Assembly: GCF_963676275.1 (NCBI RefSeq)
Contig: NZ_OY781091.1
Span: forward strand, 1,838,775-1,902,774
DNA length: 64,000 nt
From: an uncultured Cohaesibacter sp.
GTDB lineage: Bacteria > Pseudomonadota > Alphaproteobacteria > Rhizobiales > Cohaesibacteraceae
Reading direction: 5' to 3'
Part shown: in pieces, positions 1 through 6,866 of the stretch
How positions within the stretch are numbered: position 1 is the stretch's first letter
Layout of the letters: the number at the start of each line of letters is the position of its first letter
Notes under the pieces: generated by a model
The model's input: the letters and a program-made list of their open reading frames with translations, nothing else
What the model was told of the DNA's origin: nothing
The model's database searches: none
Position numbers and translations under genes: made by a program

Positions 1-969
1 ATGAAAGCTGCGGCTTTCCCGGTCAATTTCTGGCTTCCCGCCTCCTATCATACGCCCAAGATTGTGGTGTCCGCCATTTTCGCCGGACTGCTAACCAAGG
101 TTGGCGTTTACGCCCTCATTCGCACGCTGGTGATGGTGATGCCGGAAGGGCGCGACCTGTTGAGCGACCTGATTGCATGGATCGCAGCGCTCACCATGAT
201 CGTTGGTGCCCTTGGCGCTCTGGCCCAGAATGATGTGCGTCGTTCATTCGGCTTTCTGGTGGTTGGTGGCATTGGGTCTTCCATGGTTGGTGTCGCCGTT
301 GGAACGGAAAGTGCCATCACGGGAGCCATTCTGTATGCGGTCAATTCCATATTGGTGATGACCGCCCTTTATCTGGCCTTCGGTATCCTGATGCGCAAAA
401 ATGGCGGCAAGTATAATCTTGCCGAGCTTGGTGGTGGCTACAGGGCCTCCAGCTGGCTTTCCATCCTGTTTCTTGCGCTGGTCTTTGCCGCCTCCGGGCT
501 GCCACCATTCTCCGGCTTCTGGCCCAAGATGGTGCTGGTGGAATCCAGCCTCAAGGAAGGCTATGGCTGGCTCGCCTTTGCGCTTTTGCTCTCCGGCTTC
601 ATCACCACCATCGCCATGGGGCGCATCTGGACCCACGCCTTCTGGCGCGGCGGCCCGATCGGTACGCAGGATGGGCGAGACGGTGCGCCGCTGCACCAAT
701 TGTCCGAGATTGTGCGCCAGCGTGTCTTTGTGCCGGTTCTCGCACTTGTGGCGCTGATCGTCTATATCGGGATCAACCCCGCTCCGGTCTACTCTGTTTC
801 ACAATATGGTGCGGCAACGCTGCTTCAACCGGATGAATATTTCGATGCAGTCTTCGGACCGGTGCGCGAGCAGGAACAGGCGCGCGCCGCAGAGAAGGCG
901 GGGCAGCAAACAAATACCGGCAGCGCCGAAATGCCGCATGCCGCTGAGAAACCGGAAGGAGCGCACTGA
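1..969 (+). CDS. mnhD: Mrp-type Na+/H+ antiporter subunit D, 3' part
   Basis: This is the C-terminal 322 residues of a proton-conducting antiporter subunit; the gene begins before the window, and the ATG at base 1 is an internal methionine. The visible part starts in the FPVNFWLPASYHTPK segment typical of MrpD/NuoN-like subunits and continues as a series of hydrophobic membrane helices, then an alanine- and glutamate-rich cytoplasmic tail of about 40 residues. MrpD belongs to a multi-subunit inner-membrane complex that exchanges cytoplasmic Na+ (or K+) for external H+ and supports pH and salt tolerance. Its stop codon overlaps the mnhE start by four bases, so D, E, F and G are translationally coupled. 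Subunit D rather than A is inferred from the order D-E-F-G. Confidence 0.9.
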   Translation: MKAAAFPVNFWLPASYHTPKIVVSAIFAGLLTKVGVYALIRTLVMVMPEGRDLLSDLIAWIAALTMIVGALGALAQNDVRRSFGFLVVGGIGSSMVGVAVGTESAITGAILYAVNSILVMTALYLAFGILMRKNGGKYNLAELGGGYRASSWLSILFLALVFAASGLPPFSGFWPKMVLVESSLKEGYGWLAFALLLSGFITTIAMGRIWTHAFWRGGPIGTQDGRDGAPLHQLSEIVRQRVFVPVLALVALIVYIGINPAPVYSVSQYGAATLLQPDEYFDAVFGPVREQEQARAAEKAGQQTNTGSAEMPHAAEKPEGAH

Positions 970-1445
970 TGAAATATCTTTTTCTGATCAACGTTCTTCT
1001 CGCCATCATCTGGGCCGCTGTTGGCGGCACCTTCACGGTGCCCAACCTGCTGTTCGGCTTTGCGCTTGGCACCATCGTGCTGTTCATCATCAGGGAGAAA
1101 GCAGGTACGTTGCGCTATTTTCAGCGCGTCAAACGGATTGTCGCGCTGTTGTTCCTGTTTATCTTCGAGCTGATCAAGTCAGCTGCCAAAGTGGCCATTC
1201 TTGCCGTTTGCCCCAATATCAAGCTCAAACCCGGCTTTTTTGCCTATGAGCTGAAAACGGATCGGGATCTGGAAATCACCATTCTGGCAAATCTCATCAC
1301 GCTGACACCGGGGACCTTGTCCGTCGATGTGTCCGACGACAAGAAATATCTCTATATTCACGCCATTACCATCGATGATCTGGAAGATATGCGTGAAGAC
1401 ATCGAAACCGGCTTTGAACGCAAGATCATGGAGGCCTTCCGCTGA
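969..1445 (+). CDS. mnhE: Mrp-type Na+/H+ antiporter subunit E
   Basis: A 158-residue membrane protein with hydrophobic helices in the first 60 residues, followed by a soluble C-terminal half containing the conserved stretch [21 protein letters not shown], which is characteristic of MrpE/MnhE. It is an accessory subunit of the Mrp antiporter complex, needed for assembly rather than being the ion channel itself. The start overlaps the mnhD stop in an ATGA arrangement, and its stop overlaps the mnhF start in the same way. Length is normal for the family. Confidence 0.93.
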   Translation: MKYLFLINVLLAIIWAAVGGTFTVPNLLFGFALGTIVLFIIREKAGTLRYFQRVKRIVALLFLFIFELIKSAAKVAILAVCPNIKLKPGFFAYELKTDRDLEITILANLITLTPGTLSVDVSDDKKYLYIHAITIDDLEDMREDIETGFERKIMEAFR

Positions 1446-1810
1446 TGGAGCCACTGATGAACATATATTCCTTTCTGGATGTCGCCGTCTTGCTGACATT
1501 GATGATTCTGTCGCTGTCCTTCCTTTTTACGGCCTATCGCATCATCAAGGGGCCAACATTGGGAGACCGCATCATCGGCCTTGATATGCTGGTGGCGGTC
1601 GGGATCGGTTTCATCGCGGTGATCGGCGTGAAAACGGATTTCTATCTCTACACGGATATCGCGATTGCGCTTGGACTGGTGGGCTTCCTGTCAACTCTGG
1701 CTTTTGCCCGCTTCATACTCCATCACGGTGACAGTTCTGAGTTTTTTGATGAGGAAGAAAAGGCCAGAGCAGAGGCTGATGCCCAGAAGGCACTGGAGGG
1801 ACTGAAATGA
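1445..1810 (+). CDS. mnhF: Mrp-type Na+/H+ antiporter subunit F
   Basis: A 121-residue protein with three predicted membrane helices and the family signature [20 protein letters not shown] between helices one and two. MrpF is a small subunit of the cation/proton antiporter complex. The charged C-terminal tail ([17 protein letters not shown]) is longer than in many homologues. The ATG at 1445 overlaps the mnhE stop; a second in-frame ATG at 1457 is also possible and would shorten the protein by four residues. It overlaps mnhG by four bases. Confidence 0.92.
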   Translation: MEPLMNIYSFLDVAVLLTLMILSLSFLFTAYRIIKGPTLGDRIIGLDMLVAVGIGFIAVIGVKTDFYLYTDIAIALGLVGFLSTLAFARFILHHGDSSEFFDEEEKARAEADAQKALEGLK

Positions 1811-2175
1811 TCGGTATGACCCTAACAATGATTTCAGATGTGTTTGTTGGGCTTTTGCTCTTGCTTGGAGCGGTTTTTGTGCTTACAGCTTCCATCGGAA
1901 TGCTTCGCTTTCCAGATGTCTATACCCGGATGCATTCTGCCTCCAAGGCCGGAACGCTGGGATCGGGCATCGCTCTTCTTGCATTGGCGCTGCATTCGGC
2001 TGAATTTGATGTCTTCTCCCGCGCTATTGCGGGTATTATCTTCTTCCTGTTGACCACGCCGGTCACAGCCCATCTGGTTGCAAAAGCTGCTTACTCTACC
2101 GGAACAAAACCCTGGAAAGGTACAGTAATTGACGAATATGCGGAAAGTATGGAAAAGAATTCGAAAAATAAGTGA
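1807..2175 (+). CDS. mnhG: Mrp-type Na+/H+ antiporter subunit G
   Basis: A 122-residue three-helix membrane protein with the MrpG hallmarks [22 protein letters not shown] and a C-terminal [14 protein letters not shown] segment. It is the last gene of the antiporter operon; its ATG overlaps the mnhF stop. A perfect-stem intrinsic terminator follows 36 bases after the stop, which fixes the operon end. Confidence 0.93.
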   Translation: MIGMTLTMISDVFVGLLLLLGAVFVLTASIGMLRFPDVYTRMHSASKAGTLGSGIALLALALHSAEFDVFSRAIAGIIFFLLTTPVTAHLVAKAAYSTGTKPWKGTVIDEYAESMEKNSKNK

Positions 2176-2210
2176 TTTTTCTATATCTGACCGTTCAGTG
2201 AATGTTAACC

Positions 2211-2245
2211 AGGGAGTTTCTTAGTGAAACTCCCTTTTCTTATTT
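2211..2245 (+). terminator. Intrinsic terminator of the mnh operon
   Basis: A perfect 10-base-pair stem (agggagtttc / gaaactccct) with a 5-nt loop is followed by a U-rich tract. It lies just after mnhG. The rest of the 305-nt gap up to mucR is A/T-rich, notably around 2327-2345 (several TpA steps), which is the kind of DNA MucR/Ros proteins bind; no gene is seen there. Confidence 0.9.
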
Positions 2246-2480
2246 TTGTTTCTGCGCGCATACATAATCTTGCTTTACTACGACATTTGGGCGTCATCAA
2301 TTCGTTTCCCACAAGCAAATAGAGAAAAATATATTATTTCTTGAAGTAAAAACACAGATACATTACCAATGTCGTCAATGGATTTTGAAACTGGTGACTC
2401 TAGAATCCAACAGTTGGGTGCCAGATTGTTCAGGTGATCCCCAATCATCTTGAACCTCAATTGGAAAGAATGTCCGGATT

Positions 2481-2894
2481 ATGTCAGAAAACACAGAAAA
2501 CAACGTACTGATTGAGCTTACCGCTGATATCGTTTCCGCTTATGTTAGCAACAATGCCGTGCCTGTAAATGATCTTTCAGGCCTCATCGGCGATATCTAC
2601 AAGGCTTTGGAAGATACCAGAACTCCTGTCTCTGAAGAAGTCGTAGAAGCTCCGAAACCAGCAGTCTCGGTCAAGAAATCGATCACATCAGACTATATTA
2701 TCTGTCTGGAAGATGGGAAGAAATTCAAATCGCTTAAGCGCCATCTGCGGACCCATTACAATCTCTCGCCTGAAGAATATCGCGAGAAATGGGGCCTGCC
2801 AGCCGATTATCCGATGGTTGCGCCAAGCTATGCTGAAGCTCGTTCCAGCCTTGCCAAGAAAATGGGTCTGGGCCAGCAGCGCCGCAAAAAATAA
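2481..2894 (+). CDS. mucR: MucR/Ros-family zinc-finger transcriptional regulator
   Basis: A 137-residue member of the Ros/MucR family, which are global, often H-NS-like repressors controlling exopolysaccharide, motility and cell-cycle genes in Rhizobiales. Residues 1-50 form the N-terminal part thought to mediate oligomerisation; the DNA-binding domain spans about 70-125 with [20 protein letters not shown] and YREKWGLP. Expected zinc ligands are C75, D78, H88 and H92: the second cysteine of Ros is replaced by aspartate, a variation known in some MucR homologues. It is monocistronic, ending at an intrinsic terminator at 2951-2976. Autoregulation through the A/T-rich upstream DNA is likely but inferred. 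Confidence 0.92.
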   Translation: MSENTENNVLIELTADIVSAYVSNNAVPVNDLSGLIGDIYKALEDTRTPVSEEVVEAPKPAVSVKKSITSDYIICLEDGKKFKSLKRHLRTHYNLSPEEYREKWGLPADYPMVAPSYAEARSSLAKKMGLGQQRRKK

Positions 2895-2950
2895 TGCCTT
2901 GCGCTTATCGTAAGGTGAGGGCACGCCAGCGGTGTGTCTCGCAAACAGAA

Positions 2951-2976
2951 AGGCAGCCTTGATGGCTGCCTTTTTT
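2951..2976 (+). terminator. Intrinsic terminator after mucR
   Basis: An 8-base-pair stem aggcagcc / ggctgcct with a 5-nt loop, followed directly by six T. It lies 56 bases after the mucR stop in a convergent gap with the next minus-strand gene. Confidence 0.88.
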
Positions 2977-3018
2977 GTGTCGGATAGGGGCTCGCGGGTT
3001 ACAGGAATGAAATGCGAA

Positions 3019-3516
3019 TCACTTGCATCTTGCTTGTCGTGTTCTTTTCCATGCTGGGCAATGAGAGAGTTGCGCTGATCTGCTTTTCTCGGCTGCCAGA
3101 GCCTGCATAAGGCCTATATGACGCTGCAAGGAATAACGGTAATGTCCCGAGCGTCCCCGACGCCTTTCCGCGCGTAACGCCGCAGACAGCTTTTTGACGA
3201 TGATTGCCGCATCATCTCGTTCCATTCTTTGCAATTCCGAGGGGAAGATGTGAAGCAGGCCGGGCAAGTCCCGCATGCGTTCATAGTCTCTTTCCCCGCA
3301 GCGTATCATTTCGCGCAAAAATGCCGGGCTCTGCAACAGCTGTGATGGCTGTGGCTGACCATCCTTTGCATGTGCAGGATCATCCTTCATTTTGAAAAGC
3401 TGATTGGTTCTGTGGCGCTGCCCAGCTTCGCCTAACGCGAAATACCCCGAGCGCCCGGCCTGTCTCGGCCGATGCATGGTCGCTGTCATGGATATATTCT
3501 CCGCCAGTTCGCGCAT
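3019..3516 (-). CDS. DUF6477-like hypothetical protein
   Basis: A 165-residue basic protein. The central part (about residues 55-140) contains SPAFLREMIRCGERDYERMRDLPG and, later, RRGRSGHYRYSLQRHIGLMQAL. This resembles the DUF6477 family of alphaproteobacteria (aligned arginines, R-DL-LL core and a C-terminal H-E/G-L-AL helix), though I judge this from memory of the family. No membrane segment or signal peptide is seen. It is transcribed divergently from the gafY-like gene, sharing a 222-bp regulatory region, which makes shared control with the GafYZ-type pair plausible. Function is unknown. In-frame alternative starts exist at M10 and M14. Confidence 0.6.
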   Translation of the reverse strand: MRELAENISMTATMHRPRQAGRSGYFALGEAGQRHRTNQLFKMKDDPAHAKDGQPQPSQLLQSPAFLREMIRCGERDYERMRDLPGLLHIFPSELQRMERDDAAIIVKKLSAALRAERRRGRSGHYRYSLQRHIGLMQALAAEKSRSAQLSHCPAWKRTRQARCK

Positions 3517-3650
3517 GGCTGAGTAACGAGCATAAGGGGAGTTTCTGGAACGGGTCAGCGGGCTGTTGAAGACTTTTCTTTGCTGGGAAAAAGACTGAAA
3601 TTTGGTAGCCTTAGGTCATCCGTCACTAAAAACCGGAGTAGATTTTTTGT

Positions 3651-3711
3651 GAGGAATTTATTCCTGATTCACGCAAAGGTTGTATAAGTTGCAAATACAA
3701 CAAAATGCAAC
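3651..3711. promoter_or_regulatory. Interleaved palindromes upstream of the gafY-like gene
   Basis: The divergent region contains AGGAAT-TT-ATTCCT (3652-3665), GTTGTAT-N9-ATACAAC (3679-3701), and an interleaved GTTGCA-N12-TGCAAC (3688-3711). The last half-site is 27 bases before the ATG at 3739, a usual place for a repressor or autoregulator operator. The protein that binds is unknown. Confidence 0.5.
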
Positions 3712-3738
3712 CATAAAGCTTGGCTCATGGAGTGAATA

Positions 3739-4152
3739 ATGGAAACTGCTGAAATTATTGAAAGAGATGGGGCCTGCCACCTAGCCTGGGCGGGAAATAA
3801 AGCGCCACATGTGGTGATGCAAAATGATTTGAATGCTCTCGCACTGGTTGATGAATTGGTGTCTCGAACATATAGGCTGCCGCGCAGCGCATTGCATGCA
3901 GGAACCCGTTGCAGAAAGAGCGTTGCCTTTGCCCGTCAGGTCGCAATGTATTTGTGCCATGTTTGCCTGAGCTACCCATTGAAAGACATTGCCGAATATT
4001 ATCAGAGGGATCGGACCACCGTCGCTTATGCCTGCCGGGTCGTGGAGGATCGTCGCGAGGAAGAAGAAACCGAATTGTTGATCAACAGCCTCGAAAGCGC
4101 ATTGGAAACAATGATGCTGGTTACGCCGCTAACCCGAATGAGGGCAAGATGA
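3739..4152 (+). CDS. gafY: GafY-like regulator with a DnaA domain IV-type HTH
   Basis: A 137-residue protein whose second half (about residues 55-110) is a DnaA domain-IV-like helix-turn-helix: RKSVAFARQVAMYLCHV followed by LKDIAEYYQRDRTTVAYACR. It lacks the AAA+ ATPase of DnaA, so it is a DNA-binding regulator, not the replication initiator. Its stop overlaps the start of a DUF6456 protein by four bases. A DnaA-type HTH followed by DUF6456 is the domain order of Rhodobacter GafA, the direct GTA activator; in Caulobacter these parts are two proteins, GafY and GafZ (recalled literature). A full GTA cluster lies 16 kb downstream. Family assignment is strong; the GTA role here is inferred. Related genes of this type are widespread in Rhizobiales, so it could have other targets. 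Confidence 0.75.
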   Translation: METAEIIERDGACHLAWAGNKAPHVVMQNDLNALALVDELVSRTYRLPRSALHAGTRCRKSVAFARQVAMYLCHVCLSYPLKDIAEYYQRDRTTVAYACRVVEDRREEEETELLINSLESALETMMLVTPLTRMRAR

Positions 4153-4964
4153 AGAACGAGAATGGAAATCCCTCAAATCCTGACGAGCAGGGACCAGACA
4201 TTGATGAGACGCTATTGGCAGTTGCCAGATCCGCAGGCAAGAGCTTGGATCGTTGGCCGGCTTCTCATATTCGCGAACTCATTCAGCGTGGCTGGCTTCG
4301 CCAAGAAGGGGAGCGGCTGATGCTGACAACCAGCGGAAAGGGCAGATTGCGGCGTTCCAGACTGGAAGAGGAAGCCATCCGTATATCTTCTTGTGATCAT
4401 CCATTACGGGCAAGGCAAGGTGCGCGCGTGTCGAAAGCGAAACACACATATGATGCGCCACAAGGAGAAGCAAGCCCTTTGCAGCAACTGGCAAAACGCA
4501 AGAAAAGTGACGGCAAGCCCTATCTGGGAGCAAGCGAGGTTGAAGCCGGAGAAAGGCTCTATCGCGATTTCGAAAGGGGCCAATTGGTCCGCGCGCTAGG
4601 CATAAACTGGCAGCGTCTTGGGCAACGCGAAGGTGCCATTTCAAAAAATGCCAGAGGTTCAAGGGCCAGGGAAGGGCATAGTGAAGCGGCACTTGATGCA
4701 CAGGATCGGTTCCGCGCCGCAATCAAATATGTCGGCGAAGAATTCGCCGATCCATTGATTGACTTCTGTTGTTTCCTGAAAGGACTGGAGGAGTTGGAGC
4801 GGACGCGAAGCTGGCCGGCACGATCAGCAAAGCTGGTCATGTCGCTGGCGCTGAAAAGGCTGGCTCGATATTATGGTTTGTCCAATGTCGCCAATGGTCC
4901 GGAAAAAAATTCCATGCGCCATTGGGGTACGGAAGACTATCGGCCAGATTTCTCCTCTTCGTAA
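4149..4964 (+). CDS. gafZ: GafZ-like DUF6456 protein, putative GTA anti-terminator
   Basis: A 271-residue protein. The start chosen is the ATG overlapping the gafY stop (ATGA), giving translational coupling; the reading frame extends further upstream but only antisense to sense in gafY. Residues 1-75 resemble a small winged-helix-like segment (IRELIQRGWLRQEGERLMLT); residues 112-245 are a DUF6456 domain with EAGERLYRDFERGQL, DPLIDFCCFLKGLEELER and WPARSAKLVMSLALKRLARYYG. In Caulobacter the homologue GafZ is reported to let RNA polymerase pass terminators inside the GTA cluster; this window's GTA has several. The 60-residue basic linker (about 76-111 and 155-180) is low complexity. Function here is inferred from family and genome context. 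Confidence 0.75.
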   Translation: MKNENGNPSNPDEQGPDIDETLLAVARSAGKSLDRWPASHIRELIQRGWLRQEGERLMLTTSGKGRLRRSRLEEEAIRISSCDHPLRARQGARVSKAKHTYDAPQGEASPLQQLAKRKKSDGKPYLGASEVEAGERLYRDFERGQLVRALGINWQRLGQREGAISKNARGSRAREGHSEAALDAQDRFRAAIKYVGEEFADPLIDFCCFLKGLEELERTRSWPARSAKLVMSLALKRLARYYGLSNVANGPEKNSMRHWGTEDYRPDFSSS

Positions 4965-5041
4965 TGAATGCTGTGATATGGCGCGTAAAATCGGATGCTG
5001 CACCGTCATGAGGCAAAGCATCACGGATGCAACGAAGGCCT

Positions 5042-5470
5042 TCAGGCTTGATCCAAAGCTTTGCGGGCATCTGCCTTGATGCGGCCGATCATTGCGGACA
5101 AACCGTTTGAACGCTGAGGCGTCAAATGGTCCCGCAGGCCGATCTGGTCAAAAATGGCATCTGCATCTGTCGCGAGAATCTCTTTGGCCGCTTTGCCCGA
5201 AAAGGTTGCCAGTGCGACGGCCACCAGCCCCTTGACGATATGAGCATCACTATCACCCTTGAAGGTGAGGACCGGGTTATCGCTGTCTCCGCTGACTTCA
5301 GTCGTGAGCCAGACTTGAGAAACGCAACCTTCGACCTTGTTTTGCGCATTCATCGCGTCGGCGGGCAGCTCTTCCAGCTCGCGCCCAAGTTCAATGACAT
5401 AGCGGTAACGCTCTTCCCAGTCGTCAATAAAGGAAAAATTCTCGATGATTTCATCAATGGTCAAAGGCAT
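5042..5470 (-). CDS. sufE: SufE-family sulfur acceptor
   Basis: A 142-residue cytosolic protein that accepts persulfide sulfur from the cysteine desulfurase SufS and hands it to the SufBCD scaffold in Fe-S cluster assembly. Family motifs are IDEIIENFSFIDDWEERYRYVIELGR at the N-terminus (read as consecutive short blocks) and the active-site loop VEGCVSQVW with the catalytic Cys at residue 49; the C-terminal LTPQRSNGLSAMIGRIK is also typical. Length is normal. It stands alone, away from a suf operon, as is common in Rhizobiales. Confidence 0.93.
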   Translation of the reverse strand: MPLTIDEIIENFSFIDDWEERYRYVIELGRELEELPADAMNAQNKVEGCVSQVWLTTEVSGDSDNPVLTFKGDSDAHIVKGLVAVALATFSGKAAKEILATDADAIFDQIGLRDHLTPQRSNGLSAMIGRIKADARKALDQA

Positions 5471-5625
5471 TTGAGTCTCGATTTATTGAGTAGTCCATTT
5501 TGTATGTGGCTACAGTAATCAAGGCAAACATCCGGAGCAAGCATTCTGTTCAAACTGTTTATCGCCAAAGGCCAAGCCCGATTGACAGAGGCTGATTTGG
5601 GGGGGTGAGGTATGGACGAAAGAAA

Positions 5626-5657
5626 GCGCCGAAATGAAGTGCTGTTCATTTCGGCGC
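5626..5657 (-). terminator. Perfect 13-bp hairpin, likely minus-strand terminator
   Basis: Bases 5626-5638 and 5645-5657 are perfect reverse complements (gcgccgaaatgaa / ttcatttcggcgc) with a 6-nt loop. Read on the minus strand the stem is followed by a T-rich stretch (ctttctttcg), so it would terminate transcripts coming from the DUF5330 gene or from a small RNA in the gap. Confidence 0.6.
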
Positions 5658-5790
5658 GGCCACTGGCCCAGTGGGGACGAGTATGGTCAGTTGCTTGATG
5701 CAATCGCGGGTGATGAGGCCGTTGTCAGTGACTAACAATTGAGACCGCATCAAGCTTCCGACCTGGAGTTCGGACCGCCCCTGGGGAAGG
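5658..5790 (-). ncRNA. Candidate structured RNA between sufE and the DUF5330 gene
   Basis: The 375-nt gap between the sufE start and the DUF5330 stop has no gene but strong pairing. gcttgatgc (5693-5701) pairs with gcatcaagc (5747-5755); the stem extends outwards over a symmetric TT/TT loop through ggtcag (5685-5690) and ccgacc (5758-5763). A ccactg-gcc-cagtgg hairpin (about 5660-5674) follows on the minus strand, then the terminator at 5657-5626. This is what a small RNA of about 150 nt with its own terminator, or a structured 3' UTR, would look like. No clear promoter was found. Identity (for example 6S-like) is not established. Confidence 0.35.
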
Positions 5791-5845
5791 ACAAGACCGA
5801 AATTCACATACCTTTCACTGTTCTTGCTTTGTCATGCCTTGCGTC

Positions 5846-6253
5846 TCATTCCGCACTGCGGACGATCTCTGCCAAGACCTGACGTTCCTGCTGCAGTTGG
5901 CTGACCGTGGGGTCATTCATGGCCAGCTTTTCATCAGCAGGTGTGCTTTCCTGAATGGCGTTTTCCTGTGGCGCGGAGCCGTCGCTGTCTCTATCGAGAT
6001 AAAGATAAAGCTGCTTTGCGCCGTAGCGGGCTTTTGCCGAAAAATTGTCGATCGCAACTTCTCCCGCAGCGCAAACATCTGGCTGTCGCGAGCAGAATGA
6101 AGTGAAATCCTTCAATGTTGCCTGCGCTGCAACCAGAGCTTCTGTGGTCGACAATCTAGCTCCATTGGCTGAGTCAGATTGACTTTCCTGATCGGCTGGC
6201 AAAATCAGAATGACCAGCGATAGCCAAAAAGCTGCTCTGATAAGAAATGACAT
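5846..6253 (-). CDS. DUF5330 exported protein
   Basis: A 135-residue protein with an N-terminal hydrophobic segment (about residues 1-20, likely signal peptide or anchor). The conserved core reads VAAQATLKDFTSFCSRQPDVCAAGEVAIDNFSAKARYGAKQLY, given here as adjoining family blocks; the cysteine pair in FCSRQPDVC probably forms a disulfide in the periplasm. This is the DUF5330 family, common in Rhizobiales and of unknown function. The C-terminus is acidic and low complexity. Confidence 0.8.
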   Translation of the reverse strand: MSFLIRAAFWLSLVILILPADQESQSDSANGARLSTTEALVAAQATLKDFTSFCSRQPDVCAAGEVAIDNFSAKARYGAKQLYLYLDRDSDGSAPQENAIQESTPADEKLAMNDPTVSQLQQERQVLAEIVRSAE

Positions 6254-6866
6254 TCCCGTGCCCTTTCAATTCCCACTTACGCCCCGAAATTTCCACGGCG
6301 GCTTCCGTCCATTCATCAATATCAGGCGCAATCTCTTGTCGGATCATTGGATTTTCAATCAATTGCCTGAGCTGATAACTGCAATATATCCCTATGGTGT
6401 CAAAAGCAGTTTGAAAGAAAGAGTCAAAATAGATTCAAATTTGAGCTATCCAAAAAGCCTTTCTTTACCATGCCGCTCAGCCGCAGAATTCTGCGCCTTT
6501 AACCTTAACCGCAGCGGTGGAATGCAGGGCGGAAAATGTCGGAAATGGTACCCGAAAGGCTTCTATGAACAGCTGTGGACATTGCATAAGGCTATGAAAT
6601 CATGAGGGTATTCGACTTGGCAAAAGGGTTTTATTGGCAAAGTGTTAACCATAACGATCATTTCTGGCCGTGAAATCACGAAAACCAATTGTTCATCATA
6701 AGAAGGTGTGTCCAGAGCCCGTGTTTTTTAGCGTTCCTTAAAAGTCTGCGTGGCAATCTGGTCCCAACGCTGCCTGCCGGCCAGAAGGTCGACAACCTGT
6801 GTTTGTATTGCGTAACTTTATGGACTCTCTGAAGTCGGAGGGCCATAAACCAGGTGAGGTTAAATC
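6254..6866. other. Gene-free stretch upstream of the DivJ-like kinase gene
   Basis: About 610 nt with no convincing coding region; open frames here have no recognisable product or ribosome binding site. It must hold the promoters of the divergent DUF5330 and kinase genes. A GTTAACC half-site (6644-6650) resembles half of a CtrA site, but no partner half-site at the right spacing was seen. Confidence 0.6.

Noticed and set aside
3739-4152. The DnaA replication initiator
   Set aside because: Only the domain IV-like HTH is present; the AAA+ domain is missing and the gene is coupled to a DUF6456 gene.
6210-6605. 131-codon plus-strand reading frame in the gap before the DivJ-like gene
   Set aside because: It starts inside the DUF5330 gene on the other strand, and the product shows no motif, signal or ribosome site.
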